A stretch of 52,205 bases of DNA, from positions 91,947 through 144,151 of the forward strand of contig NZ_BAAAYN010000007.1 of assembly GCF_039536245.1 (NCBI RefSeq). The letters are read 5' to 3'. The notes under the pieces were generated by a model. The model did no database searches and was not told where the DNA came from. It saw only the letters and a list, made by a program, of their open reading frames with translations. This document shows positions 17,016 to 26,388 of the stretch, one piece after another (position 1 is the stretch's first letter; each line of letters begins with the position of its first letter). The position numbers and the translations under genes were made by a program. The stretch is from Cryptosporangium minutisporangium. GTDB lineage: Bacteria > Actinomycetota > Actinomycetes > Mycobacteriales > Cryptosporangiaceae.

Positions 17016-17659
17016 GCGGCGTGGCGACCGGCGCTGACTCGCCAGTGCCCGCCGAGAACGGGAACGCCACGACTGGGCCGGCCGGGCCCGTTCCGAAACC
17101 ACCCGCCCCGCTGGTGAACGCGGCCAACGTGCTCACCGCACTCCGGATCGTGCTCGTCCCGGTGTTCGTCGCCGCCCTGGTCGTCTCCGACGGCACGCAC
17201 GCGGGCTGGCTCCTGACCTCCGCCGTGCTGTTCGCCGTCGCGTCGATCACCGACTACTGGGACGGGCGTATCGCCCGCGCCCACGACCTGGTGACGCCGT
17301 TCGGCGCGGTCGCCGACCCGATCGCGGACAAGGCGCTCACCGGCGCGGCGCTGGTCGGGCTGTCCGCCTACGACCTTCTGCCGTGGTGGGTCACCGTGGT
17401 GATCCTGGTGCGCGAGCTCGGCGTCACCGCCCTGCGGTTCTGGGTGATCCGGCACGGCGTGATCGCGGCCAGCCGCGGTGGCAAGCTCAAGACGCTGCTG
17501 CAGATCGCGGCGATCATCTGGTACCTGTGCCCGATTCCGGACCCGGTGGACCACGTCGGCACCGTCGTGATGGGAGCCGCGGTGCTGGCCACTGTGGTGA
17601 CCGGCGGCGACTACGTCTTCCGGGCGCTGGCCGTCCGTCGCGCCGGCCGCGCCCGATGA
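17012..17659 (+). CDS. pgsA: CDP-diacylglycerol-glycerol-3-phosphate 3-phosphatidyltransferase
   Basis: Makes phosphatidylglycerol phosphate from CDP-diacylglycerol at the membrane, the route to phosphatidylglycerol and cardiolipin. The 215-residue protein shows the full CDP-alcohol phosphotransferase motif starting at D81 (DYWDGRIAR, then G and two Asp in the x8-G-x3-D-x3-D spacing, DPIADK). Several transmembrane helices follow (about 40-80, 110-130, 170-205). The first 35 residues are Pro/Ala-rich. GPSA-type synthases of about 200 residues match. It overlaps rimO and the CinA-like gene by 4 bases each, so the three form one translationally coupled unit. Confidence 0.93.
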   Translation: MSGVATGADSPVPAENGNATTGPAGPVPKPPAPLVNAANVLTALRIVLVPVFVAALVVSDGTHAGWLLTSAVLFAVASITDYWDGRIARAHDLVTPFGAVADPIADKALTGAALVGLSAYDLLPWWVTVVILVRELGVTALRFWVIRHGVIAASRGGKLKTLLQIAAIIWYLCPIPDPVDHVGTVVMGAAVLATVVTGGDYVFRALAVRRAGRAR

Positions 17660-18138
17660 CCGAGCCGACCGCGGCGGGCGTTCTCGCCGCGCTGCGGGCC
17701 CGGGGCGCGACGCTCGCGACCGCCGAGTCGCTCACCGGCGGAATGCTCGCCGCGCGTCTCGTCGACGTTCCCGGCGCGTCCGCGGTGTTCCGGGGTGGCC
17801 TCGTGCCTTACGCGACCGACCTCAAGGCCACGCTGGTCGGCGTCGACGGCGCGCTGCTCGACCGGCTGGGCCCGGTCGCCGGGGAGGTGGCCGCCGCGCT
17901 GGCGGAGGGCGCCCGGCGCCGGTGCGGCGCCGACTGGGGCTTGGCGACGACCGGCGTGGCCGGGCCCGACTCGCAGGGCGAGGTGCCGGCCGGCACCGTC
18001 TACGTGGGCGTGGCCGGCCCGGACGGCGCGCCGACCGTACGGAAGCTCTCCCTCGACGGCGACCGGCCCACCATCCGGGCCGCCACCGTCGAGAGCGTTC
18101 TGGCGCTGCTCGCCGAGCGACTCGACGCCACCCGCTGA
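17656..18138 (+). CDS. pncC: CinA C-terminal domain nicotinamide-nucleotide amidase
   Basis: A stand-alone CinA C-terminal (PncC) domain of 160 residues, which deamidates NMN to nicotinic acid mononucleotide in pyridine-nucleotide salvage. Signatures are TAESLTGGMLAARL near residue 20 (T-x-E-S-x-T-GG), FRGGLVPYATDLKATLVGV and GLATTGVAGPD near residue 100. The N-terminal MoCF-like half of full CinA is absent, as in many actinobacteria. The ATG at 17656 overlaps the pgsA stop. Position between pgsA and clgR is conserved in actinomycetes. Confidence 0.92.
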   Translation: MTEPTAAGVLAALRARGATLATAESLTGGMLAARLVDVPGASAVFRGGLVPYATDLKATLVGVDGALLDRLGPVAGEVAAALAEGARRRCGADWGLATTGVAGPDSQGEVPAGTVYVGVAGPDGAPTVRKLSLDGDRPTIRAATVESVLALLAERLDATR

Positions 18139-18249
18139 GGCCCAGAGCGGCGACGCGGGAAGCCCCGCGCCGCCGTGGACGTTCGTTCCGTTGATGGCTG
18201 ATGCAGACGAAATACGACCGGTACCTCACCACGGGGTAAACGGCGAGCG

Positions 18250-18267
18250 GTTACGCCCTCGGCAAAC
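18250..18267 (+). promoter_or_regulatory. Candidate ClgR operator upstream of clgR
   Basis: GTTACGCCCTCGGCAAAC closely resembles the actinobacterial ClgR box (CGC-N5-GCG core flanked by GTT/AAC), with the last core base A instead of G. It lies about 100 bases before clgR in the 228-base gap after the CinA-like gene, where autoregulation would act. The rest of this gap holds no gene that I can see. Confidence 0.55.
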
Positions 18268-18366
18268 GCGCGTGTCCCGACGGCCCGTCACCGTGCCTCG
18301 GACTGGCTGGCCGGAGTACGGTGAGCCCATGCCTGATCCCTGGCAGCTGCGCGAGAGGGGTGCCTG

Positions 18367-18828
18367 ATGGTCCTGCTGCGCCGGATCCTCGGCGACACGC
18401 TGCGGGCGCAGCGGCTCGCCCAGCAACGCACTCTCCGAGAGGTGTCCACGGCCGCGAAGGTGAGCCTCGGATACCTCTCCGAGGTCGAACGCGGTCAGAA
18501 GGAAGCCTCCTCCGAACTGCTCTCCTCGATCTGTGAGGCGCTCGGCGTACCGCTCTCGGAGGTCTTGCGCGACGTCAGCGACACGCTGGAAGTCGCGGAG
18601 ACCGCTCCGGCGGCGAGCGCGAGCGTGCTGAACGCGGTCGAGCCGGTCGCGCTCAGTGGCGCTGTCGGCGGCGACGGTGCCGAGCTCGAGGTCGTCGGCG
18701 CGAACGGTGTCGTCGGCGGGTCCGGAATGAACGGACCGAGCCGGCTCGAGGTCCACCTCGACCAGCACCACCACCGTGACAGCCATCTGGACGCGCGCGG
18801 TCGCCACCGGGTGGTCGCGGCCGCGTGA
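18367..18828 (+). CDS. clgR: ClgR-type XRE transcriptional regulator
   Basis: A 153-residue regulator of the ClgR family, which activates clp protease and phage-shock genes in response to envelope and protein stress. The N-terminus [20 protein letters not shown], followed by [20 protein letters not shown] and [21 protein letters not shown], is very close to known ClgR proteins. The last 70 residues are low-complexity with a His-rich patch ([10 protein letters not shown]). Mycobacterial ClgR is a substrate of Clp proteolysis through its C-terminal Ala-Ala; this protein also ends VVAAA, consistent with the same control. It is followed by TetR, pspA and pspM genes in one direction, as in the mycobacterial clgR-pspA-Rv2743c operon. 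Its stop overlaps the TetR GTG by 4 bases. Confidence 0.9.
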   Translation: MVLLRRILGDTLRAQRLAQQRTLREVSTAAKVSLGYLSEVERGQKEASSELLSSICEALGVPLSEVLRDVSDTLEVAETAPAASASVLNAVEPVALSGAVGGDGAELEVVGANGVVGGSGMNGPSRLEVHLDQHHHRDSHLDARGRHRVVAAA

Positions 18829-19556
18829 CCGGCCCGGTTCCTCCAGGCCTGGATCGTCCGCCCACGCGCCCCGAACCGGACGCGAGGGTGGTCGGTCGGG
18901 GCACGGCGGACGACCGGGTGACGGGGGAGTACCCCGGCGCGGGGGAACTGCCGTTCGACTGGAGCGCCGTCGGCCCCGCCGACGTCGCTTCGGGCGGCCG
19001 CGCCCGCTTCCGGGGCACGCGAGTGCGGGCCGGCAACGCGATGGCGCGCACCCGGGCCTCCCTGTTGGACGCCGCCGTGCGCCTGATCGCCGAGCGCGGT
19101 ACCCGTCGCACATCGATGACCGACATCGCTCAGGCCGCCGGCATCGCCAAGGGAACGCTCTACAACCACTTCCGCAACAAGGACGAGGTTTTCGCCGCGC
19201 TCGTCGAGGCCGAAATCCTGCTGATCGCCGACGAGTGCCGCGGCCTGGCGCTGGAGGACGCGCTGGCGGTCGCCGCGATCCGGCTCGACACCCACCCTGC
19301 GTTGCGTCGGGTTGCCGACGATGACCCGGCCGCGCTGGCGGCTCTGGTCGGGGCGGACGCCGGCGCTGCCGGATGGCGTGCGGCCCGGTCGGGGGCCGCC
19401 GACGTCCTGGCGGCCAGCGGCCGTGATCCGCGCGGCGCCGAGCTGGTGGTTCGCTGGCTGGCCAGCCATGTCGCCGCACCCGACGGCGACGACGCCGAGG
19501 CGGGCGCGCGCCTGCTCGCCGCAGTACTTCCCCTCCGGGCTCTGGCTACAGTCTGA
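18825..19556 (+). CDS. TetR/AcrR-family regulator
   Basis: A 243-residue protein with a TetR helix-turn-helix at about residues 77-122 ([20 protein letters not shown], then [20 protein letters not shown]) and a helical C-terminal ligand domain. The first 65 residues are an unusual unstructured extension; internal starts such as the ATG at residue 73 would remove it. The GTG at 18825 overlaps the clgR stop, which supports coupled translation. Lying between clgR and pspA, it may tune the envelope-stress operon; its ligand is unknown. Confidence 0.85.
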   Translation: MTGPVPPGLDRPPTRPEPDARVVGRGTADDRVTGEYPGAGELPFDWSAVGPADVASGGRARFRGTRVRAGNAMARTRASLLDAAVRLIAERGTRRTSMTDIAQAAGIAKGTLYNHFRNKDEVFAALVEAEILLIADECRGLALEDALAVAAIRLDTHPALRRVADDDPAALAALVGADAGAAGWRAARSGAADVLAASGRDPRGAELVVRWLASHVAAPDGDDAEAGARLLAAVLPLRALATV

Positions 19557-19739
19557 CCCTGACGCCTACCCTGAGGTTGACCCTGAGCCTGGCGTCCAGC
19601 AGGTGACGATGGTGCGCAGGCCTGAGACGATAGGGGAAACGCACCGCACGTCCAGGGTCGAGTACGACTGGTCACCGGCCGGCTCAGCCGCGGCCGGCCC
19701 CGGCCTGGTCGCACGCGCCACAGGGAGTTGAGGACACCG

Positions 19740-20618
19740 ATGGCCAACCCGATCATCAAGGCCTGGAAGTACTTCATGGCGTCGTTGGGCGCCACGGTCG
19801 ACGCGCACGCCGACCCGAAGGTGCAGATCGAGCAGGCCATCGACGACGCGAAGAACCAGCACCGGGCGCTCGTCGAGCAGGCCGCGAACGTCATCGGCAA
19901 CCAGCGCCAGCTCGAACTGAAGCTGTCCCGGCAGATGACGCAGGTCGAGAAGCTGCAGAGTTCGGCCCGGCAGGCGCTCGTCCTGGCCGACAAGGCGCGC
20001 GCCGAGGGCAACGAGCAGCAAGCCACGCAGTACGAGAGCACCGCGCAGGCGTTCGCGACCCAGTTGGTCGCCGCCGAGCAGTCGCTGGAGGACCTCAAGA
20101 CGCTGCACGACCAGGCGCTGGCGGCCGCACAGCAGGCCAAGCAGGCCGTCGACAGCAACGCGATGCTGCTCCAGCAGCGCCTGGCCGAGCGTGCCCAGCT
20201 CCTGAACCAGCTGGAGCAGGCGAAGATGCAGGAGCGAGTCGCCGACTCGCTGCAGGGCATGTCGCAGCTCACCGCGTCCGGCAACGTCCCGAGCCTCGAC
20301 GAGGTCCGGGAGAAGATCGAGAGCCGGTACGCGACCGCGATGGGCCGGTCCGAGCTCGCCCAGAACTCGGTCGAGGGCCGGATGATCGAGGTCCAGAAGT
20401 CGGCGCTCGACATGGCCGGCGCCAACCGCCTCGACCAGATCCGGGCCAGCATGTCCGGTGGCCAGCTCGGTCAGGGACAGCAGAAGCCTGCGGTGCAGGC
20501 CGCCCCGACATCCGCATCCACCGCGCCGGCGGCGGCGAACGGCTCCCTACCGCTCGCGGAACAGCGGCTGAAGGAACTCCGGGACGCCGACGCTGCCGCG
20601 GGCCGGCCGCCGGCGTAA
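19740..20618 (+). CDS. pspA: Phage-shock protein A (PspA/IM30 family)
   Basis: A 292-residue PspA/IM30 protein, a peripheral membrane coiled-coil that oligomerises on damaged membrane (homologue of the mycobacterial 35-kDa antigen, Rv2744c). The N-terminus [20 protein letters not shown] forms the amphipathic membrane helix. Residues 25-225 are almost unbroken coiled coil rich in Gln, Ala and Leu. The last 50 residues are a Gln/Pro/Ala linker and a short conserved helix ([15 protein letters not shown]). The ATG at 19740 follows a GAGG; the TTG at 19728 is less likely. The 183-base gap before it carries no gene but may hold its own promoter. pspM follows after 9 bases. Confidence 0.95.
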   Translation: MANPIIKAWKYFMASLGATVDAHADPKVQIEQAIDDAKNQHRALVEQAANVIGNQRQLELKLSRQMTQVEKLQSSARQALVLADKARAEGNEQQATQYESTAQAFATQLVAAEQSLEDLKTLHDQALAAAQQAKQAVDSNAMLLQQRLAERAQLLNQLEQAKMQERVADSLQGMSQLTASGNVPSLDEVREKIESRYATAMGRSELAQNSVEGRMIEVQKSALDMAGANRLDQIRASMSGGQLGQGQQKPAVQAAPTSASTAPAAANGSLPLAEQRLKELRDADAAAGRPPA

Positions 20619-20627
20619 GGAGCCCAC

Positions 20628-21401
20628 GTGTTCACCTTCGGTGGTCCGGACGCACGCGCACGGCACCTCCGCGAATTGCGGAAGGCACGCAACCGTGCGC
20701 GGGCGTGGGGCGTGTGGGCTGCCACGGTGGGCGGGTCGACGCTGGTCGCCGTCCCGTACGCCGGGCTGGGCCTGCCCGACATCCTGTGGGCGGGCGCGGC
20801 GGGCGGCGCGGCCGCGATGGCGGTGCTGCGCCGGCGTGATCACCGGGAACTGGCCGCGGCGCCGGTGCCGGAGCCGGAGGTGCGGCGGGACCTGACCATC
20901 GGGCAGCGGATCGCTCCGCTACTCGGGCCCCGGCTCGGCGCGCTGATCGACCATCCGCACCGGGTCGTCCTGCCGGCCGGTTCGCCGGGGGCCGACGCCG
21001 CGCAGCGGCTGAACAACGCCGCGCGGGTGCTGCCGGAGATGCTCGACCGGTTGGGGCCCTACCGGGGTCAGCTACCGGCGGAGGCGGAGTCGGCTCATGC
21101 CGCGCTGCGCGACCTCGGCAAGCGGCTCGGGCTGGTCGAGCGCACGCTCGCGTCCGCGGCTCCCGAGGCCCGGCCGCCGCTGCTCGCGGCCCGCGACGAG
21201 CTGGTCGTCCGGTTCGTCGAGGGCGTGGACGCCTACGAGGCGCTGACCATGGCGGCGGCCGAGTGCGTCGCCGCCGTGGCCCGCGGCGGCGAGAACAGCG
21301 TCTCGTTGCGGCTCACCGAGGCCGCCGACCGCCTCGCCGGCGTCGCCTTCGGCCTCAACACGGTCCACGACATTGCACGGCCCGCTGAGGGGCGAGCCTG
21401 A
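20628..21401 (+). CDS. PspM-like envelope-stress membrane protein
   Basis: A 257-residue protein in the place of mycobacterial Rv2743c (PspM), the membrane partner of PspA. It has a basic N-terminus (RHLRELRKARNRARAW), two adjacent transmembrane helices (about 27-48 and 50-67), and a helical cytoplasmic domain with repeated Leu/Ala/Glu patterns (RLGLVERTLASAAPEAR). The GTG at 20628 follows AAGGAG. Two-helix anchor, basic N-terminus and gene order support the PspM assignment; the sequence itself is weakly conserved. The operon ends in a perfect hairpin. Confidence 0.75.
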   Translation: MFTFGGPDARARHLRELRKARNRARAWGVWAATVGGSTLVAVPYAGLGLPDILWAGAAGGAAAMAVLRRRDHRELAAAPVPEPEVRRDLTIGQRIAPLLGPRLGALIDHPHRVVLPAGSPGADAAQRLNNAARVLPEMLDRLGPYRGQLPAEAESAHAALRDLGKRLGLVERTLASAAPEARPPLLAARDELVVRFVEGVDAYEALTMAAAECVAAVARGGENSVSLRLTEAADRLAGVAFGLNTVHDIARPAEGRA

Positions 21402-21405
21402 CAGG

Positions 21406-21457
21406 CGAGCGCGAGGCCTTGAGACCACAGCCAAAGGTCGCGGCGGCCTCGCGCTCG
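21406..21457. terminator. Hairpin terminator, psp operon / nei2
   Basis: A perfect 13-bp stem, CGAGCGCGAGGCC at 21406-21418 and its complement at 21445-21457, with a 26-base loop that can pair further (GACC/GGTC). It lies between convergent pspM (+) and nei2 (-) and can serve both. Confidence 0.75.
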
Positions 21458-21473
21458 ACTGCCAGCCTCGTCC

Positions 21474-22286
21474 TCAGCGGGCTCCAGCGCCGTTGACAGG
21501 CTGGCACTTCGGGCACCAGAAAGCGGTGCGTTCGGCGTCGGTGCCTTCTGCGCCGGAGCCGAGCGGGCCGGCGGTGATCCGGCCGCCGCAGCGGAGGCAG
21601 GGCCGGCCGCGGCGGCCGTAGACGTAGCGTTCCCGGCCGCGCACGAGGGACCCGGTCGTCGACTGCTCCACCCGGTCGCGGTTCGCGTAGAGCAGCCGCT
21701 GCGCGGTCGTCACCAACCCCGGCAGATCGGGCACCGCGCCGGTGGCCGTCGTCGGGTGCACGCCCCGGAGGAAGAGCACCTCGGCCCGGTACAAGTTGCC
21801 GATCCCGGCGAGATTCCGCTGGTCGAGCAGTGCCAGGCCGATCGGGCGCTCCGGTGTGGCGAGGAGCCGCCGCACCGCCTCGTCCGGGCTCCAATCCGGG
21901 CCGAGCAGGTCCGGCCCGAGGTGCCCTACCAGCGACGATTCGTCCGCGGTCGCCACCACCGCGAGGTCGTGGAGCCGGGAACCCACCGCCACGATCTCGT
22001 CGGTGTTCAGCACGACCCGGACCTGGTGGCCGGGGGACCGCCACCGTTCCCCCGGGCGGTACAGCCACCAGTTCCCGTCCATCTTCAGGTGACTGTGCAG
22101 CGTGATCCCGTCGGTCAGCCGGATCAGCAGGTGTTTGCCGCGGGCGAGGGCCTCGGTCACGGTCCGGCCGGAGAGGTCGACGAGCGCCAGTCGCGGGTGG
22201 CGGAGGTCGGACGAGACGATCCGGCGACCGGCCAGGGCTTGGTGCAGTCGGGCGGCGGTCCGCCACACCACGTCTCCCTCGGGCAT
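21474..22286 (-). CDS. nei2: Endonuclease VIII-like DNA glycosylase (Nei2)
   Basis: A 270-residue Fpg/Nei glycosylase-lyase that removes oxidised pyrimidines. The N-terminus MPEGDVVWRTAARLHQAL carries the Pro2 nucleophile and Glu3. Family blocks LALLDQRNLAGIGNLYRAEVLF (helix-two-turns-helix; here cut to its ends LALLDQRN...AEVLF for comparison) and a zinc finger with CLRCGG and FWCPKC follow. This is the actinobacterial Nei2 pattern. In Mycobacterium nei2 neighbours lhr (Rv3297/Rv3296); here they lie on the same strand but 6.4 kb apart. The ATG at 22286 is the only start giving proline at position 2. Confidence 0.93.
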   Translation of the reverse strand: MPEGDVVWRTAARLHQALAGRRIVSSDLRHPRLALVDLSGRTVTEALARGKHLLIRLTDGITLHSHLKMDGNWWLYRPGERWRSPGHQVRVVLNTDEIVAVGSRLHDLAVVATADESSLVGHLGPDLLGPDWSPDEAVRRLLATPERPIGLALLDQRNLAGIGNLYRAEVLFLRGVHPTTATGAVPDLPGLVTTAQRLLYANRDRVEQSTTGSLVRGRERYVYGRRGRPCLRCGGRITAGPLGSGAEGTDAERTAFWCPKCQPVNGAGAR

Positions 22287-22491
22287 GCTTCCATCCTTCC
22301 AGCCTTCCGCCCTCCCGCTGTCCGCCCGCGCCCGGCGGAACGCCTGGCGGGCGCTGAGCCGAACGGCTGACCTCTGCCGGGGCCGTAGGCGGTCCGGACC
22401 ACGGCAGGGCAGGATAGAGGGACCGGCGGGGCGGCCGGAGGGGCGAAGGCACAGCAACTATCAGGTGGACGAGACGGAGAGCGACGTTCGA

Positions 22492-23409
22492 ATGCCGACC
22501 CAGCCTGGATTCCGTTACCGCCGCTCCGCGGTAACCGAGGCCCGTCACGGTCAGGAACGCGTGGTCGCGGTCCGGCGGCGTCCGCGACGCAAGCTGATCG
22601 GCGTCCTGGTCGTGATCGTCTTGCTGGTCCCGGCTGGCTTGCTGGCGGCGAAGTCGCTGTACGGCACGATGTCCGGGACCGTGGCCGACCCCGAACTCGT
22701 CGCGGAGGCCCCGGCGTCGCCCAGCCCGTCGCTGAACCCGAACGACCCGTTCGACGGGACGCCCGCCGCCCGGTACCTCCCGGCGGAGCAGGGGATCACG
22801 CTGCCCACCCCCGCGAAGGCCGGCCAGTGGGCGGCGAAGGACGTCGGCGCCGTGCTCACCAAGACGAAAGCGGTGCTCCTCTCCGCCCGCACCGATCCGA
22901 AGGTGCTCGGCGGCGACCCGACCAACTACGTGGACACGCTCGCGCCGAACGTCCGGGAGCCGGTGAAGAAGGAGATCGTGAGCGGCACCGACACGCTCGG
23001 GTACGTCACGAACCTGGGCGCGGGGTACTCGCTCGCGGCGCCGATCCGAGCCGTCGGGTCGCTCGCCGTCACGACGGGCTCGCTCGACCAGTTGGTCGTG
23101 CGGTCCGACGTCGTCTGGATCTATCCGCTCAAGGGGCCGCTGCCCGAGGAGTCGACCGGAGCCGGTGTCCGTCTGGTCGTCCTGCACACGGTGGAGAGCT
23201 ACGAGTGGTACCCCTCCAAGGGCTTCGCCGACGAGGACCAGGGCGCTCGTCCCGGTCCGGGCGAGCGTGCGGTGTTCAACGCCGACTGCCCGAAGTACCT
23301 GAAGGGTGCGCTCGCACTGCCGGCCACGCCGGTGCAGGATCCGATCAAGGGCAACGAGAACGTGTTCGTCGCGACGACCCCGCTCACCTCGTTCCCTACG
23401 GGGTGTTGA
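22492..23409 (+). CDS. Membrane-anchored extracytoplasmic protein, unknown
   Basis: A 305-residue protein. A basic cytoplasmic N-terminus (VVAVRRRPRRK) precedes one transmembrane helix (about 36-55, LIGVLVVIVLLVPAGLLAA), a Pro/Ser linker and a soluble outer domain of 230 residues. Two cysteines near the C-terminus (FNADCPKYL and the final FPTGC) could pair in the cell wall space. I do not recognise the fold. It is divergent from nei2 and its last 14 bases overlap the convergent DUF4153/DUF4173 gene. A GACGGAGAG stretch lies about 8 bases before the ATG at 22492. Confidence 0.72.
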   Translation: MPTQPGFRYRRSAVTEARHGQERVVAVRRRPRRKLIGVLVVIVLLVPAGLLAAKSLYGTMSGTVADPELVAEAPASPSPSLNPNDPFDGTPAARYLPAEQGITLPTPAKAGQWAAKDVGAVLTKTKAVLLSARTDPKVLGGDPTNYVDTLAPNVREPVKKEIVSGTDTLGYVTNLGAGYSLAAPIRAVGSLAVTTGSLDQLVVRSDVVWIYPLKGPLPEESTGAGVRLVVLHTVESYEWYPSKGFADEDQGARPGPGERAVFNADCPKYLKGALALPATPVQDPIKGNENVFVATTPLTSFPTGC

Positions 23410-25210
23410 GCCGGCAGACGCCGGGCGGACGCTCGCGGAGGATCTCCCGCGCCCGGGAACGGCCGAGGCTCGCGCTGTACCACTCGTCGTCGGCCGGCAG
23501 CCGGTACTCCCACTGGTAGAGCGCGCAGGACCGGTACGGCTCCGGAAGCCGGTCGAGCGCCGGTGCCGCGTCCGCGGACAGCCCCGAGAGGTAGTCGACG
23601 TCGATCCGGCCGGTCTCGGCGTACCGGACGGTGTTCCGCTCGGCGATGAACGCATCCGGGTTCAGCGCGGCGAGGCCGAGCAGGATCAGCGCGCCGGTCG
23701 CGAGCACCGTGCGGGGCAGCCAGCTACCCCGCAAGCGGATACCGGCGACCGCGACCAGCACGAACACCAGCCCGAGCCAGAGTTCCGCGGCCTGCACCAA
23801 CACCCGGAGCCGGGTGAAACCGTAGGCGTCCTCGTACAGCCACATCCGCCGGATCGCGGAGGCGACGACCAGCGTCGCCAGCAGGCAAAGCGCACCGAGC
23901 AGGACCCGCAGCGTCATCCGGTCCGCGCGGCTCTCCCGGCCCGCGAGCCGGACGACCACGGCGACGACGAGCAACGTCAACGCGGTCACCGCGAGCAACT
24001 GCCAGAAGCCCTGGCGGGCGTACTCCGCGTAGGTCAGGCCCGCGGTCGTGCGCACGTAGCGGTCGCCTTCGGCCAGAACGACGAGTTGGACGCCGACGAA
24101 GCAGGCGAAGAGCGCGACCAGGGCCCCGAGCGGGATCGCCCACTCGGCGCGCGGCCGTCCGGCGCCCCGCTCGGGTGCGAGCACGTCGAAGTCGGGCGCC
24201 TGGTGGGTGAGGCAGGCGGCGATCAGGGAGAGTCCGGCCACCACGGAGAACAGCACCGACCGGCCGATCCACCGGGCCGGGTCGACCTCCGGCACCAGGC
24301 CACCGACCAGATCGGCGAAGACCGGGTCCGCCCCGGCGAAGAGCCCGCCGAACACGAGCAGCAGAACGGCCGACGATGCACCGATCGCGACGATTCGCCC
24401 GACCGGCAGCCGGCGGCCACGCAGACGCGGGACGACGCCGCGGCCGGCCCAGCGTGCGGTCCGGCTGACCGCGCCGAACGGGGACAGCGCGCCGACCAGC
24501 AGGCCGGTCCAGGTGCGCCCGGCGGTGACCGCGAGCACCGCGGCGAGTAGGCCTGCCAGCAGGCAGAGTCCGATCAGCCAGCCCGCGGTGCGGACGCTCG
24601 CCACGCCCCACAGGGCCACTGCGATCGCCGCGAACCCGGCCTGGCGGGGACGGACGGCGCCCGGCCGGGTCGCGAGTGCGGCGAGCAGCACGACGAGCGC
24701 GAGGAGCCCGATGCCGACGCCGAGCGTGTCCGTGACCAGGACGACGGCGCCGACCAGCCCGGCGATCGCCGCGCCGACGAGGACGCCGAGTGGGGCGCCG
24801 GCTTTCGTCAGGGGCCAGACCCGTGCGGACCACAGCGGAGGCAACGGAGTCGGTCCCGACGGGACTGGTGGGGTGGCGGGTGCCGGCGGTGCCATCGTGG
24901 CGGTCCGGCTCCCGGCCGCGCCGCCACCCGGACCCGCCGGAGACGCGTCGGCGGACTTGCTGGCCGTACGTGCCCGAGCGGTACCACCGCCCGGGGCGGC
25001 CGGCGCGCCGGGCGGCCTCTCCGCGGCGGGCCTCTCCGCGGCGGGCCTCTCCGCGGCGGGCCGCTTCGCGGTGTCCGCAGGCTTCGCTCCGTCGGCAGGT
25101 TTGGCCGGTTCGGCGGGCTCGGTGGGCTCGCTGGGCGTCGGCTGGCCCGCGGCGGCCGGGGGACTCGGCTCGGGCGGCGTGGACGGGGACGACGGATCGC
25201 TATCGGTCAC
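23396..25210 (-). CDS. DUF4153/DUF4173 polytopic membrane protein
   Basis: A 604-residue protein. The first 140 residues are disordered and Pro/Ala/Glu-rich, including three tandem ERPAA units. About ten transmembrane helices follow, with the DUF4173-like TYAEYARQGFWQLL near residue 390. A C-terminal soluble part (about 525-604) has CALYQWEYRLPADDEW. The function of the family is unknown. The GTG at 25210 follows GGAG. It lies 77 bases downstream of the histidine-kinase gene on the same strand, so the two-component system may control or sense it. Confidence 0.8.
   Translation of the reverse strand: MTDSDPSSPSTPPEPSPPAAAGQPTPSEPTEPAEPAKPADGAKPADTAKRPAAERPAAERPAAERPPGAPAAPGGGTARARTASKSADASPAGPGGGAAGSRTATMAPPAPATPPVPSGPTPLPPLWSARVWPLTKAGAPLGVLVGAAIAGLVGAVVLVTDTLGVGIGLLALVVLLAALATRPGAVRPRQAGFAAIAVALWGVASVRTAGWLIGLCLLAGLLAAVLAVTAGRTWTGLLVGALSPFGAVSRTARWAGRGVVPRLRGRRLPVGRIVAIGASSAVLLLVFGGLFAGADPVFADLVGGLVPEVDPARWIGRSVLFSVVAGLSLIAACLTHQAPDFDVLAPERGAGRPRAEWAIPLGALVALFACFVGVQLVVLAEGDRYVRTTAGLTYAEYARQGFWQLLAVTALTLLVVAVVVRLAGRESRADRMTLRVLLGALCLLATLVVASAIRRMWLYEDAYGFTRLRVLVQAAELWLGLVFVLVAVAGIRLRGSWLPRTVLATGALILLGLAALNPDAFIAERNTVRYAETGRIDVDYLSGLSADAAPALDRLPEPYRSCALYQWEYRLPADDEWYSASLGRSRAREILRERPPGVCRLNTP
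25016..25060. repeat. Three 15-bp tandem repeats in the DUF4153/DUF4173 gene
   Basis: CCTCTCCGCGGCGGG is repeated three times exactly, in frame, encoding the ERPAA units of the disordered N-terminal tail. A fourth, degenerate copy follows. Copy number could vary between strains. Confidence 0.85.
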
Positions 25211-25287
25211 GGATGCTCCATCGATCGGGTTTCCGGGCAGGGCGAGATGACCGGTGGTCGGCGACCATCGGCGTCGAGAAGAAGAGG

Positions 25288-26388
25288 TCAGGCGGGCAGC
25301 GTCACCTGGATGCGGCAGCCTGGGCCGGTGTCGGCGACCGAGATCGTGCCGTCGTGCAGCTCGACCGCCCAGCGGGCGATCGCGAGCCCCAGGCCGGTGC
25401 CGCCGTCCCGGGCGATCGCCGGCGTCGAGCCGCGGCTGAACCGGTCGAAGACGCGGGTGCGCTCCTCCGGTGGGATGCCCGGCCCCTCGTCGGTCACTTC
25501 GAGCAGCAGCCCGGTTCCCGACGTGGCCGCGCCGAGCGCAGGCAACCCGCGGGCGCGTACCAGCACCCGTCCGCCCGGCGGGCTGTGCCGGGCCGCGTTG
25601 TCGAGCAGGTTCGCGACGACCTGGTGCAGCCGCGCCTCGTCGGCGTTCACCTCGAGGTCGGCGGGCAACACGTCGACCTCCATGCGCACCGCGGTAGTCG
25701 CCTCACCGCCGACCATGGCGGCCTCCACCGCCGCGGTCAGGAACGGCTCCAGCTTCACCGGGCTGCGCCGCAGCGGTTCGACGCCCGCGTCCAGGCGGGA
25801 CAGGTCCAGCAGCTCGGTGACGAGCCGGGACAGCCGCTCGGTCTGCCCCAACGCCACCCGCAGCGTGGCCGGGTCCGGTTCGGCCAGCCCGTCCACCAGG
25901 TTCTCCAACACCGCTTGCAGCGCGGTGATCGGCGTCCGCAGCTCGTGCGAGACGTTCGCGATCAGCTCGCGGCGCTGCCGGTCGGCGGTCTCCAGGTCGG
26001 CGGCCATCCGGTTGAACGCCCGGGCGAGCTCCCCGACCTCGTCCCGGGACGTGGCCGGAACCCGCTGGCTGTAGTCGCCGCGGCTCATCGTCCGCGCGGC
26101 GGCCGTCATCGCGCGGAGCGGCGCGGTCGTGCCGTGCGCCAGCAGTTGCGACATGACCAGCGACACCGTCAGCGCGGTGAACACCGTCCAGGGCGGCAGC
26201 CATCCGATGCTCAGGACGAACACGGTGAACCCGGCGCCGCCGGAGCCGACCAGCAGGATCGCGAGCTTGAGCTTGATCGACCGGATCCGTCCCAGCGGCT
26301 GGGGCAGCCGACGCAAGGGCCCGGCGACGCCATCCCAAATCCGGCGCAGAGTCCTCACCCGGCGGGGCAGCGCGAGCAACCGCCTCAT
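25288..26388 (-). CDS. Sensor histidine kinase
   Basis: A 366-residue membrane histidine kinase. Two close transmembrane helices (about 30-75) with almost no outer loop are followed by HAMP (about 75-130), HisKA with VSHELRTPITALQ (phospho-accepting His148), and the ATPase domain with NLLDNAARHS, DEGPGIP and GGTGLGLAI. The tiny external loop suggests it senses the membrane or a partner protein rather than a soluble ligand. The ATG at 26388 overlaps the stop of the upstream response regulator (ATGA), so the pair is co-translated. The DUF4153/DUF4173 gene follows. Confidence 0.93.
   Translation of the reverse strand: MRRLLALPRRVRTLRRIWDGVAGPLRRLPQPLGRIRSIKLKLAILLVGSGGAGFTVFVLSIGWLPPWTVFTALTVSLVMSQLLAHGTTAPLRAMTAAARTMSRGDYSQRVPATSRDEVGELARAFNRMAADLETADRQRRELIANVSHELRTPITALQAVLENLVDGLAEPDPATLRVALGQTERLSRLVTELLDLSRLDAGVEPLRRSPVKLEPFLTAAVEAAMVGGEATTAVRMEVDVLPADLEVNADEARLHQVVANLLDNAARHSPPGGRVLVRARGLPALGAATSGTGLLLEVTDEGPGIPPEERTRVFDRFSRGSTPAIARDGGTGLGLAIARWAVELHDGTISVADTGPGCRIQVTLPA

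Noticed and set aside
21355-23655. 766-codon minus-strand frame over nei2 and its neighbour
   Set aside because: It runs out of frame through nei2, whose catalytic residues and zinc finger lie in another frame.
25016-25060. Possible CRISPR or mobile-element repeat
   Set aside because: Contiguous 15-bp copies in frame with the gene encoding ERPAA units; no spacers, no terminal inverted repeats.
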